A stretch of 64,000 nucleotides of DNA from DASYAE01 sp036501535. Lineage in GTDB: Bacteria > Actinomycetota > Actinomycetes > Streptomycetales > Catenulisporaceae. The DNA is taken from NCBI GenBank assembly GCA_036501535.1, contig DASYAE010000236.1, positions 11,468 to 75,467 of the forward strand, given 5' to 3'. Position numbers and translations under genes: made by a program. Below are positions 34,024-42,708 of the stretch, piece after piece (within the stretch, counting starts at the first letter, position 1; each line of letters opens with the position of its first letter). The notes beneath the pieces are model-generated. The model searched no databases. It had not been told where the DNA came from and saw nothing but the letters and a program-made list of their open reading frames with translations.

Positions 34024-36072
34024 GTGGAAGAGTTCGAAGGACCGTTCGGCGATCTGCAGCAGTACGTCGGCATCCCCCGGGTGTCCGGCCTGGCCCTCTC
34101 CGCGGACGGCGGCACGCTGGTGGCGAGCGTGCAGCGGCTGTCCGGCGACCGGAAGAAGTTCGTCACCTCGCTGTGGCGGATCGACCCCGGCGGCGGCGAG
34201 CCGGAGCGGCTGACCCGCTCGGCGAAGGGCGAGTCGGCGCCGCACCCGCTGCCGGACGGCTCGCTGCTCTTCCTCTCCGGCCGGCCGGATCAGGACTCGA
34301 AGAAATCGGGCGGCGAGCCGGACGAGCCGCCGGACGGCCCCGGGCTCTGGCTGCTGCCGGCGCGCGGCGAGGCCCGGCTGCTGGCCGCGCCGCCCGGCGG
34401 GGTCGATTCGTTCGCGGTCGCCCGCGACACCGGGGCGATCGCGCTCAGCAGCCCTCTGATGCCGAGCGCGACCGGCCTGGAGAACGACGCCGAGCTGCGC
34501 AAGGCGCGCAAGGACGCGGACGCCACCGGGATCCTGCACGAGGAGGCGCTGCTGCGGGTCTGGGACCGGGATCTCGGCCCGGCCGCGTCGCGGCTGTTCG
34601 CCGCCGCGGCGCCGCCCCCGGACCCGGCCGGCGACGGGCGGCTGGACCTCAGGGACCTGACCGGCCATGCGGGCCAGGCGCTGGAGTCCTATGAATCGCA
34701 CATCTACGACATCTCGCCGGACGGCCGTACGGTCGTCGCGTCCTGGAAGCGCGATCTGGCGCAGGGCGAGCAGAGTTTCGCCCTCGTCGCGATCGACGCG
34801 GCCACCGGCGAGCGCCGACTGCTGGCCGAGGACGAGGCGGCCGACTTCGGCGGACCGCTGATCTCTCCGGACGGCCGCCACGCGGTCTGCTCGCGGGAGA
34901 GCCACGGCGGCCACGACGAGGCCGAGCGCATCGGCATGTGGCTCCAGCCGCTGGACGGCGGGCCGGGCCGGGTGCTGATCCCCGGCTTCGACCAGTGGCC
35001 GGTGGCCGCGGCCTGGTCGCAGGACTCCTCGACGCTGTACTTCGTCGCCGACGAGCTCGGCCGGGCCCCGGTCTTCCAGCTCGACCTCGGCTCGGGCGAG
35101 GTGACCCGGCTGACCGGCGACCGCGCCGCGTACAGCGCCGTGCAGGTCGCCCCGGACGGCACGGTCTACGCGCTGCGCTCCGCCCTCGACGCGCCCCCGG
35201 CGCCGGTCCGGCTGCGCTCGTCGGCCACGGATCAGAACCCGGAGATCCTTAAGGCCCCCGGCGCCGGGCTCGAGCTGCCCGGCCGCCTCGAGGAGATCGT
35301 GGCGCACGCCGCGGACGGCCACCCGGTCCATGCCAGGCTCCTGCTGCCGGACGGCGGCGAGGGTCCGGCGCCGCTGCTGGTCTTCATCCACGGCGGCCCG
35401 CACATGAGCCACAACGCCTGGAACTGGCGCTGGTGCCCGTGGGTGATGGTGCGCCGCGGCTACGCGGTGCTGATGCCGGACCCGGGGCTGTCCAGCGGCT
35501 ACGGGCAGGCCTTCCACAACCGCGGCTGGGGCGAGTGGGGCGGCGAGCCGTACACCGACCTGATGGCCGTCACCGATGCGGCGGTCGCCCGGCCCGAGGT
35601 CGACGAGGCCCGCACCGCGGCGCTCGGCGGCTCCTTCGGCGGCTACATGGCCAACTGGGTCGCCACGCACACCGACCGGTTCAAGGCGATCATCTCGCAC
35701 GCGGGCCTGTGGCAGCTGGAGCTGGAGACGACCTCGGACATCGCCTACTTCTCCGACCACGAGTTCGGCCGGGTGGCCGCCGGCAGCGGCGAGCGCCGGG
35801 AGCGCAACTCCCCGCAGCGCTTCGCCGCCGGGGTCAGGACGCCGATCCTGGTCATCCACGGGGACAAGGACTACCGCGTGCCGGTGAGCAACGCGCTGTG
35901 GCAGTGGTACGACCTCAAGCGGCACGGCGCCGACGCGAAGTTCCTGTACTTCCCGGACGAGAACCACTGGATCCTCAAGCCGCAGAACTCCGTGCTCTGG
36001 TACCGCACGGTGCTGGCGTTCCTGGCCCAGAAGGTGCTCGGCGAGCCGTGGAGCCGGCCCGACCTGCTCTGA
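34024..36072 (+). CDS. S9-family (prolyl oligopeptidase-type) peptidase
   Basis: The 682-residue protein starts at GTG 34024 behind GAGGAG. An N-terminal beta-propeller (about 1-400) carries WD-like turns such as LALSADGG and ISPDGRHAVCS. It gates a C-terminal alpha/beta-hydrolase with Ser537 in GGSFGGYMANW, Asp616 in HGDKDYRV and His648 in DENHWI. The acylaminoacyl-peptidase/S9C subfamily fits best. It should cleave short peptides or acyl-amino acids in the cytoplasm; no signal peptide is visible. It stands alone, 100 bp downstream of the kinase gene. Confidence 0.93.
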   Translation: MEEFEGPFGDLQQYVGIPRVSGLALSADGGTLVASVQRLSGDRKKFVTSLWRIDPGGGEPERLTRSAKGESAPHPLPDGSLLFLSGRPDQDSKKSGGEPDEPPDGPGLWLLPARGEARLLAAPPGGVDSFAVARDTGAIALSSPLMPSATGLENDAELRKARKDADATGILHEEALLRVWDRDLGPAASRLFAAAAPPPDPAGDGRLDLRDLTGHAGQALESYESHIYDISPDGRTVVASWKRDLAQGEQSFALVAIDAATGERRLLAEDEAADFGGPLISPDGRHAVCSRESHGGHDEAERIGMWLQPLDGGPGRVLIPGFDQWPVAAAWSQDSSTLYFVADELGRAPVFQLDLGSGEVTRLTGDRAAYSAVQVAPDGTVYALRSALDAPPAPVRLRSSATDQNPEILKAPGAGLELPGRLEEIVAHAADGHPVHARLLLPDGGEGPAPLLVFIHGGPHMSHNAWNWRWCPWVMVRRGYAVLMPDPGLSSGYGQAFHNRGWGEWGGEPYTDLMAVTDAAVARPEVDEARTAALGGSFGGYMANWVATHTDRFKAIISHAGLWQLELETTSDIAYFSDHEFGRVAAGSGERRERNSPQRFAAGVRTPILVIHGDKDYRVPVSNALWQWYDLKRHGADAKFLYFPDENHWILKPQNSVLWYRTVLAFLAQKVLGEPWSRPDLL

Positions 36073-36109
36073 GTTCCGGGCTCTGGCCTCCGAGCTCCGA
36101 GCAGGCCGG

Positions 36110-36439
36110 TCAGTGCTCCCGGCGCGGCTGGCCGATCTCGGTCAGCTGCGCCCACAGCTCGCGCTCCGCGGCGGTCGGCGGCACCCCGGGGATCAGCCGC
36201 TCGGGGTGTCCCGGCGCGGGCATCGCAAGGTGCTGGACCGGGTCGCGGACCGGGTCCGGCGACACCTCGTCCGGCGTGTACGGCAGGAAGCTGATACCGC
36301 CGAGGATGTTCAGGCCGACGCCGAGCCACTTGAGCGCGGCGAGCGGCCAGCGCGTCATCTGCCACAGCAGCCGCCGGCGGGTCGGGCGGGCGGTGGCAGG
36401 AGCCGTCCACAGGGTTTGCCTTGCCTCGTCAGCTGCCAT
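36110..36439 (-). CDS. Small conserved protein, DUF6059-like
   Basis: The protein has 109 residues from ATG 36439. A basic N-terminus leads into a hydrophobic or amphipathic stretch, WPLAALKWLGVGLNILGG. A proline-rich region ends with PGHPERLIPGVPPTAAERELWAQL. That closing motif recalls the actinomycete DUF6059 family, an assignment made from memory. It converges with the S9 peptidase gene. Membrane association is possible; function unknown. Confidence 0.6.
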   Translation of the reverse strand: MAADEARQTLWTAPATARPTRRRLLWQMTRWPLAALKWLGVGLNILGGISFLPYTPDEVSPDPVRDPVQHLAMPAPGHPERLIPGVPPTAAERELWAQLTEIGQPRREH

Positions 36440-36604
36440 ACGGGAAATTCTGGGCGACGGCGGTATAGCCGGCCTCGCATCAGCCTCGCGGACACGTCGA
36501 GGCCCAGACGACGCGGCAGCGGCCAGGCGCGCGGGGCGCACGGCCTCCCACCAGACTGGAAGGCCCCGCGCCCCGCTTCTAGCGACCGCCCGGCGGCGCG
36601 CCCG

Positions 36605-38593
36605 TCAGGAAGCCTGGACGAGCGTGAACGACTGGGCGGGGTCGGGGTTGGAGCAGGCCCACTGCTGGAGCCTGGTTCCGGGCGAGGTGGACACGTTCGT
36701 CACGTCGAGGCACTCGCCCGCACTGCTGTTCTCGGTGGCGAGGTGCAGGTCGCCGTCGCTGAGCGTGACCGGCTCCCACTGCTGGTTGGTGCCGCCGGTG
36801 GAGCTCCAGGTCTGGATCTGGGTTCCGTTGCCGGTCGCACCGGTCCCGCCGGTCACGTCCCACACCTCGCTCGGCGCATTCTGGTTCGCCACGTGGTAGT
36901 AGCCGTTGCCGTCGGACTGGAACTGCCACAGCTGGTTCGGCGCGCCGGTGCACGTGTTCTGCTGCACCGCGGTGCCGTTGGCCGTGCCGGAGCCCGCCGC
37001 CTCGACGCACAGGCCGCTGTTCGTGTTCTTCACCTCGTACCAGGCCGAGGTGTTGATCGGGCCCGTGCCGCCGCCGGTGGAGGTGGGCGCGGTCGGCCAG
37101 GTGAAGGTGGCCACGGCGCCGGCCGGCACGGTGTAGCTGAAGTCGTTGCCGTTCTCCGACACGCCGAAGGTGTGTGCGTTCGAGGTGTCCGAGTTGAGCA
37201 CGATCAGCGCGGTCGAGCCGTCCGGGTTCTGGAAGGCGACGTCCTCGACGCTGCCGGAGCCGAAGGTGTTCGAGTTGATCCGCACCGCGCCGGGCTTGAC
37301 GAACTTGCTGGCCTGGCCGAGCACGTAGTACTCGGCGTTGTAGGTCGCGGTGTCCGCGCTGTTGTCGACGGTCACCACGCCGGTGCAGGTGGTGCAGTTC
37401 ATGCTCGGGCCGCCGCTGGGGTTCAGCGCCATGTTCCAGGTGACCACGGTCTTGGCGTAGTTGCGGGTGGCGCCGATGATCAGGTTCTCGGTCTGCCAGT
37501 CCAGCGAGTCGGCGAAGGTCTGGGACGGGTTCGAGGCCTGCGTCCCGGAGCACTCGGTGAAGTACGTGCCCTTGCTCGGGTAGGCCTGCTCGACCGTGGT
37601 CTGCGCGCTGGGGTCGCCGGCGTAGCAGTGCCATGCGGTGCCGACGACGTACTGCGCGGCGGCCGAGTCGCCAAGCACGGTCTCCGGGAAGCTCGGGTCG
37701 TTCCAGTTGTGGTCGTAGTCGAGGATGCCGGTAGACAGGCCGGCCGACTTCATGGCCGGGCCCAGGTTGTTCGCGATGAAGGACGCTTCCTGGGCGGAGG
37801 TGAGGGTCGAGCCCGGGTAGTTCGAGGGCGAGTACTCCGGCTCGTTCTGCGGGGTGATCAGGGCGACCGGCACACCCGCGGCCTGGTACGCCTGCAGGAA
37901 CTTGACGAGGTAGTTCGCGAAGTACTGGTAATCGGCGGACTGCAGCGAGCCGCCGATCATCGAGCCGCTGGTCTTCATCCAGCCCGGCGGGCTCCACGGG
38001 GTGGCCATGATCGTGGTGGCCGGGTTGATCGACAGGGCCTGCTTGAGGATCGGGATGATGTAGGACTGGTCGTGCGCGACGGAGAAGTCGGCCAGCGTCG
38101 GGTCGCTCTGGCCGGAGGGCATGTCGTCGTAGCTGAACAGGTTCAGCGAGAAGTCGGAGGCGCCGATCGGCTGGCGCAGGAAGTCCAGGCCGATGCCCTG
38201 GCTCGGGTCGAACAGCTTGGTCATGATGCTGTTGCGCAGCGGCGAGTTGTAGACCAGGTCGGCCGAGGAGTCGGTGAACGAGGCGCCGAACCCGGTCATG
38301 GTCTGGTAGGTCGTGGTCGGGTCGACCGTGATGACCTGGCCCTGCGAGCTCGCGCCGGACGCGAACGAGGTTCCGGCCTGCGCGGCGAGCAGCTGGCTCT
38401 GGTTGGTCGTGGTCTCCCAGACCGAGACGGCGGGTCCGGCGGCCAGCGCCGGGGTGGCGCCGGCGGCGAAGCTCATCGCGGCGACCAGCGCGGCGAGGGC
38501 GACCGGGACGGAAGGGCGCAGTGCGGATCGGCGCGGCGCGGACGGAGATCGGCGCCTCGGGCTTGCGCCCGGGCGGGCGGAGATGCGGCGCAT
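36605..38593 (-). CDS. Secreted GH30 glycosidase with ricin-type lectin domain
   Basis: The 662-residue protein starts at ATG 38593 behind AAGGAG. A long signal peptide ends near residue 50 (PALAAG). The GH30 barrel has acid/base Glu251 in TPQNEPEYS and nucleophile Glu347 in YFTECSG, and TPWSPPGWMKTSG is a family signature. The side beta-domain ends near residue 510 (VPAGAVATFTW). After a Thr/Gly linker, residues 525-662 form a beta-trefoil ricin/CBM13 domain with QLWQF, QQWEPV and LQQWAC. The closest activities are beta-1,6-glucanase or glucosylceramidase-like. It is divergent from a ROK regulator. Confidence 0.93.
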   Translation of the reverse strand: MRRISARPGASPRRRSPSAPRRSALRPSVPVALAALVAAMSFAAGATPALAAGPAVSVWETTTNQSQLLAAQAGTSFASGASSQGQVITVDPTTTYQTMTGFGASFTDSSADLVYNSPLRNSIMTKLFDPSQGIGLDFLRQPIGASDFSLNLFSYDDMPSGQSDPTLADFSVAHDQSYIIPILKQALSINPATTIMATPWSPPGWMKTSGSMIGGSLQSADYQYFANYLVKFLQAYQAAGVPVALITPQNEPEYSPSNYPGSTLTSAQEASFIANNLGPAMKSAGLSTGILDYDHNWNDPSFPETVLGDSAAAQYVVGTAWHCYAGDPSAQTTVEQAYPSKGTYFTECSGTQASNPSQTFADSLDWQTENLIIGATRNYAKTVVTWNMALNPSGGPSMNCTTCTGVVTVDNSADTATYNAEYYVLGQASKFVKPGAVRINSNTFGSGSVEDVAFQNPDGSTALIVLNSDTSNAHTFGVSENGNDFSYTVPAGAVATFTWPTAPTSTGGGTGPINTSAWYEVKNTNSGLCVEAAGSGTANGTAVQQNTCTGAPNQLWQFQSDGNGYYHVANQNAPSEVWDVTGGTGATGNGTQIQTWSSTGGTNQQWEPVTLSDGDLHLATENSSAGECLDVTNVSTSPGTRLQQWACSNPDPAQSFTLVQAS

Positions 38594-38748
38594 CGTGGCT
38601 CCTTGGTGCGGAGTGCGGTCGTGCGGCGGCGGGGCGGGGGCACGTCTCTCGCGGCGCCGCGCGGAGAGCATGTGCGGAGGCTGACTCGGGTCGGCCACCC
38701 CGCTCGGCTGTGACCGTATTGCGCGGTCGAATGACCGTCAAGAGGACG

Positions 38749-38784
38749 AATTATGTTTGGATAATGCCTTTCAACGGCATAATC
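38749..38784. promoter_or_regulatory. AT-rich repeats in the GH30-ROK divergent promoter
   Basis: The 299-bp divergent region 38594-38892 contains an AT-rich patch unusual for this genome. ATTATG, GGATAATGCC and GGCATAATC occur in 36 bp; the latter two form an imperfect inverted repeat around TTTCAAC. ROK repressors of the XylR/NagC/Mlc type bind AT-rich half-sites, so this may be the shared operator. Confidence 0.4.
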
Positions 38785-38892
38785 GAGCTGCCGCGGCGAC
38801 GCCGGTCCGCCGCCGGACCCGATCCCCCGGTGCCGGTCCCAGTGCCCGTACTTCGGCGGCGCCACGAAGATCGCGAAGATAAGGTCTATACC

Positions 38893-40104
38893 ATGACCGC
38901 AGCCCCCGGATCAGCGGCCGCACCGGTGTCCGCGCCCGCGTCGGTCTCGGCGCGCCGCCGGCGCACCCGCGACCAGGTCCTCAGCGCCCTGACCCAGCAC
39001 GACAACCTGAGCCGGATGGACCTGGCCCGGATCACCGGCCTGTCCCGCAGCGCGATCGGCGCCTGCGTCGCGACGCTGGTGGACGAGGGCCTGGCCACGG
39101 AGGGCCCGCCGCAACAGGTCCGCGGCTCCGGCCCGGGGCGCCCGGCGGCGGTCGTGCACCTGAAGCGGCGCGAGGGCACCGTTCTCGGCATCGACTTCGG
39201 GCACGCACACATCGCCGCCGCGGTCGCCACGACGGCCGGCGACGTCCTGGCTGAGCGCACGACGCAGCTCGACGTGGACGGCCTGCCGCACCAGGCGCTC
39301 GACACCGCCGCGGAACTCGCGCGGATGGCGCTGGCGGAAGCCGGATCGGGCATCGTCGAGATCGCCGGAATCGCCGCCGGAATCCCCGGTCCGCTCGACA
39401 CGCGCACCCGGGTGGTGCGCGAGCCGACGATCCTGACCGCCTGGACCGGGCTCGACCCCGCGGCGGAGCTGACCCGGCGGCTGGGCAAGCCGGTCGCCGT
39501 CGGCAACGACGCGGACATGGGCGCGCGCGGCGAGCACGCGTACGGCGCCGCGCAGGGCATTGACGACTTCTTATACGTCAAGGCCTCGCACGGCATCGGC
39601 GCGGGCCTGTTCATCGCCGGGCGCACCTATCGCGGCGCGATCGGCATCGCCGGCGAGATCGGCCATACCCAGCTGCCCGGCGCGATCAGCTGGTGCCGCT
39701 GCGGAAACCAGGGCTGCCTGGAGACCGTGGTCTCGATCGCCGCGGTGCGCCGCCGGCTGGCCCACGTCCTGGCCGGCGAGCGGTCCGAGCCCGGCGCGGC
39801 GCTGCCGCCGATGGAGCGGCTGGCCGCGACGCCGGCCACCGCGCGGGTCATCACCGACGCCGGCCGCACCCTCGGCCGGGTGCTGGCCGACCTGGTCAAC
39901 TGCCTGAACCCGGCGGCGATCGTGCTCGGCGGCGAGCTCGGTGCGGCCGGCGCCCCGCTGGTCGCGGGCGTGCGCGAGTCGATCGACCGGCACGCCAGCC
40001 AGGCCAGCGCCCAGGCGGTGGCGGTGGCCCCGGGGCTGCTCGGCCCGCGCGCGGAGCTGCTGGGCGCGGTGATGACCGCGATCGGCAGCGTCGGTGTGCA
40101 CTGA
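38893..40104 (+). CDS. ROK-family transcriptional repressor
   Basis: The 403-residue protein starts at ATG 38893 and has a weak ribosome site. A winged helix-turn-helix (HDNLSRMDLARITGLSRSAIGACV) is followed by the ROK kinase fold. That fold has the phosphate motif GIDFGHAHIAAAV and VGNDADMGARGEH. The zinc site is CRCGNQGCLE, preceded by GEIGHTQLPG. Mlc and XylR proteins of this class bind a sugar and release DNA. Placed between two GH30 genes, it most likely senses the sugar released by those enzymes and controls both. Confidence 0.93.
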   Translation: MTAAPGSAAAPVSAPASVSARRRRTRDQVLSALTQHDNLSRMDLARITGLSRSAIGACVATLVDEGLATEGPPQQVRGSGPGRPAAVVHLKRREGTVLGIDFGHAHIAAAVATTAGDVLAERTTQLDVDGLPHQALDTAAELARMALAEAGSGIVEIAGIAAGIPGPLDTRTRVVREPTILTAWTGLDPAAELTRRLGKPVAVGNDADMGARGEHAYGAAQGIDDFLYVKASHGIGAGLFIAGRTYRGAIGIAGEIGHTQLPGAISWCRCGNQGCLETVVSIAAVRRRLAHVLAGERSEPGAALPPMERLAATPATARVITDAGRTLGRVLADLVNCLNPAAIVLGGELGAAGAPLVAGVRESIDRHASQASAQAVAVAPGLLGPRAELLGAVMTAIGSVGVH

Positions 40105-40147
40105 TCAGGGCGGGCGCGTCGAATCAGCGCACATAAAATCAGTGCAC
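40096..40147. terminator. Possible shared terminator of ROK and cytoplasmic GH30 genes
   Basis: GTGCACTGAT (40096-40105) and ATCAGTGCAC (40138-40147) are a perfect 10-bp inverted repeat with a 32-nt spacer. It covers the ROK stop codon and the 48-bp gap before the convergent GH30 stop. The long loop makes it a weak call. Confidence 0.35.
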
Positions 40148-40152
40148 GTCGA

Positions 40153-41661
40153 TCAGCATGCGTTGATTTTCCTGGCGCCGTCCCAGGTGAGCGTGGCCAG
40201 CGAGCCGCCGGGCAGCGCGCACTCGGCGCTGTAGCCTTCCCAGCGCACGTCGACGGTCCGCGTCTCGTCGCTCTCGTTGTGCGCGAGCAGCGTGATCGTC
40301 TCGTCCTCGCCGCGGAAGGCGACGCTCGCGATGTCCGCGCCGGACTCGGTCTCGACCCGCACCGCGCCGGGCCGGGTGAAGCGGGAGAGATGGCCGAGCG
40401 CGTAGTACTCGGCGTTGAGGGTGTAGGTGTCGTCGTCCTCGACGGTGATCACGCCGGAGAAGTCGGTGAAGCCGTTGGCGTGCGGGCCGCCGCTGGGGTC
40501 GAGGGCGAGGTTCCAGGTGACCGCGGTGCGCGACCAGTTCCGGGTGGCGCCGATCACCACGTTGCGGGCGTGCCAGCGCAGGGTGTCGCTGAAGGCCTTT
40601 GCGTCGCTGTCGGCCGGACCGCGCGAGCCGGAGCACTCGGTGAAGTAGACGTCCTTGTTCGGGAAGCGGTCGTGCAGCCGGCTCTGCGCCGCCGGATCGC
40701 CGTAGTAGCAGTGGAACGCGGTGCCGGCCACCCAGCGCGCGGTGTCCGGGTCGGCCAGGATGGCGAACGGGTAGTCCCGCTCGGGGTCCTGGCCGGGCGG
40801 GGTCGAGGCGACGTCGTCCGGGTGGATGGCCCAGTTGTGGTCGAACGCGACGATGCGGGTCTCCAGCCCGGCCCGCCGCAGCGCCGGACCGAGCGCCCGG
40901 ATCAGCTTCTTCGCCTGCGCGACGCCGAGGTGCATGCCCGGGATGTCGGGGTTGCGGTTCTGCGGCTCGTTCTGCAGCGTCAGCGCGTCGACCGGCACCC
41001 CGGCCCGGTCGTAGGCCTCGATGAAGCGCACCAGGTACTCGGCGTAGGCCTCGTAGTAGCGCTCGGCGTCGATCAGCTCGCCGCCGACCAGCGAGCCGCT
41101 CGTCTTCATCCACGCCGGCGCGCTCCACGGCGTGCCCATCACCCTGAGCCGCGGGTTGTAGCGCCGGGCGTGGCGCAGCAGCGGCAGGATCCGCGCCTCG
41201 TCGTGCTCGATGCTGAACCGGGCCAGGCCGAAGTCGGTCTCGCCGTCCGGGACGTCGTCGTAGGTGTAGTACCGCGGCGCGTCGACGAAGGCCGACGCGC
41301 CGACCGGCTGTCGCAGATAGCTGAGTCCGATGCCGAGGGACGGCGAGAACAGCCGCCGCATGACCTCCTCGCGGCGCTCGGCGGACATCCGCCAGAGCAG
41401 CGCCGCGGAGGAGTCGGTGATCGAGGCGCCGCAGCCGAGCAGGCTCTGGCCGGTGCGGGAGGCGTCCACGGCGATCGAGGCGCGGGCGTCGGCGGCGTCG
41501 CCGACCGGCCGGGGCCGGAACTCCAGCGCCGCGCACATGCTCAGCAGGCTGGTTCGGTCCGCGGTGGTCAGCCACATGCCGACGGCCGGCCCGGCGCCGC
41601 CGTGCGCGGCCTGCCGGACGCCCACCCCGCCACGCCCGACCGGGGCCGAATCGGATCCCAT
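40153..41661 (-). CDS. Cytoplasmic GH30 glycosidase
   Basis: The 502-residue protein has no signal peptide and no lectin domain. The GH30 barrel carries Glu232 in LQNEPQN (acid/base) and Glu342 in YFTECSGS (nucleophile), with TPWSAPAWMKTSG as signature. It follows the catalytic region of the exported GH30 at 36605 almost end to end, so the two are paralogues. An intracellular copy should act on imported oligosaccharides. It converges with the ROK gene, and the three genes probably form one utilisation locus with separate extracellular and intracellular steps. Confidence 0.92.
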   Translation of the reverse strand: MGSDSAPVGRGGVGVRQAAHGGAGPAVGMWLTTADRTSLLSMCAALEFRPRPVGDAADARASIAVDASRTGQSLLGCGASITDSSAALLWRMSAERREEVMRRLFSPSLGIGLSYLRQPVGASAFVDAPRYYTYDDVPDGETDFGLARFSIEHDEARILPLLRHARRYNPRLRVMGTPWSAPAWMKTSGSLVGGELIDAERYYEAYAEYLVRFIEAYDRAGVPVDALTLQNEPQNRNPDIPGMHLGVAQAKKLIRALGPALRRAGLETRIVAFDHNWAIHPDDVASTPPGQDPERDYPFAILADPDTARWVAGTAFHCYYGDPAAQSRLHDRFPNKDVYFTECSGSRGPADSDAKAFSDTLRWHARNVVIGATRNWSRTAVTWNLALDPSGGPHANGFTDFSGVITVEDDDTYTLNAEYYALGHLSRFTRPGAVRVETESGADIASVAFRGEDETITLLAHNESDETRTVDVRWEGYSAECALPGGSLATLTWDGARKINAC

Positions 41662-41879
41662 CCATGCCTCTTCATCGCGGCTGCTTCATCGCGGCTGTGC
41701 GGCGTCGCCCGAGCGGTCGCCGCAGTTCCGAGCCGGTCCGGAAAACGCCGAGCCGGGCACCCGGGCTAGATGCTTGTCGGCAGGCGGCCGCAAAGTCAAG
41801 CAGGATCGGGCGGCGGCCGGGCGCGGACCACACGACGGGTCCGGCCGACGCGCCGTCCGGAGGGTTCGGGCGGTGCCGG

Positions 41880-42248
41880 TCACTCGGCCTTTTGCGGCTC
41901 GCGGGCGTCCGCGTCCGTATCCGCATCGGCATCCGCGTGTGTGCCCGTGTCCGTGTCCGAGCGGTCGTCGGCCGCGGCGATCTCGTCATCCCTGCCTTCG
42001 TCGTCGCCGTCCCCGCCGCCGCCGTGCGCCTCTTCCGCGTCGCCGCCCACGGCGCCGGTCTCGGCCTGACCGCCGGGCTGCTCCGTGCCCACCGTCCCGG
42101 CCCGCTGCGCGTCGCGGACCGCATCGCGCGCCTCGCCGATCACCTCGTCCAGGTGCTCCGACTTCTCCTTCAGCTCGCGCAGCGCCCTGCGGTCCTCGGC
42201 CTTGTCCTGCGGCGGCGCCCCGGCCGCCGAAGCGTCACGTTCGTCCAT
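41880..42248 (-). CDS. Small acidic coiled-coil protein
   Basis: The protein has 122 residues from ATG 42248, with GAAGGAGGT nine bases upstream. Residues 10-45 form an amphipathic helix (EDRRALRELKEKSEHLDEVI) likely to make a coiled coil. The rest is Gly/Asp-rich and disordered, ending in a DTDADAD-type repeat. The helical part resembles a short conserved actinobacterial hypothetical family; function unknown. It is divergent from a small zinc-ribbon gene. Confidence 0.6.
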   Translation of the reverse strand: MDERDASAAGAPPQDKAEDRRALRELKEKSEHLDEVIGEARDAVRDAQRAGTVGTEQPGGQAETGAVGGDAEEAHGGGGDGDDEGRDDEIAAADDRSDTDTGTHADADADTDADAREPQKAE

Positions 42249-42381
42249 GTTTCCGACCTCCTTCGCAGGTCTCCGGGTTGCCGCGACAGCGGAATCGACA
42301 CCCGCCAAGGCGAAGTCGGCCGATAATGAGACAGGTCGGTTCCGGGGTGCGAGCCGACGGCGGCAAATCGGGGAGGACATC

Positions 42382-42603
42382 GTGGCTTCGGTCCGGGACT
42401 GGCTGAGGAAGCGCATCTATCTGGTTGGCGTGTCGACCTCTTTCGACTTCCGGTGCGAGAGCTGCAACCAGGTCTTCAACGTCAAGACGTGGCGCACCGT
42501 GCGGCGCTATGAGATGAACAAGCCGAACACGCTGCGGCGATGCACCGTATGCGGTAATCGCACATGGGCCACCCTCGTGTATGACCTACGTCGGCACAGG
42601 TGA
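42382..42603 (+). CDS. Small zinc-ribbon protein
   Basis: The 73-residue protein uses GTG 42382 with GGGGAGG eight bases upstream. It contains FDFRCESCNQVFNVKTW and RRCTVCGNRTW, two Cys-x-x-Cys knuckles that form a four-cysteine zinc ribbon. The N-terminus (RDWLRKRIYLVG) is basic. Such mini-proteins occur widely in actinomycetes and may bind nucleic acid or a partner protein. It is too short to have been found by length alone, but motif, start and ribosome site all agree. Confidence 0.7.
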   Translation: MASVRDWLRKRIYLVGVSTSFDFRCESCNQVFNVKTWRTVRRYEMNKPNTLRRCTVCGNRTWATLVYDLRRHR

Positions 42604-42708
42604 TCCGGACCCGCGTATCAAGCATCACCCGAAAGTCGACAAGCGCATATGGCCACCCGGTGGCCTAACACAATGCCTTCACCAGCATAGGAACGAGCGA
42701 GAGAGCGG

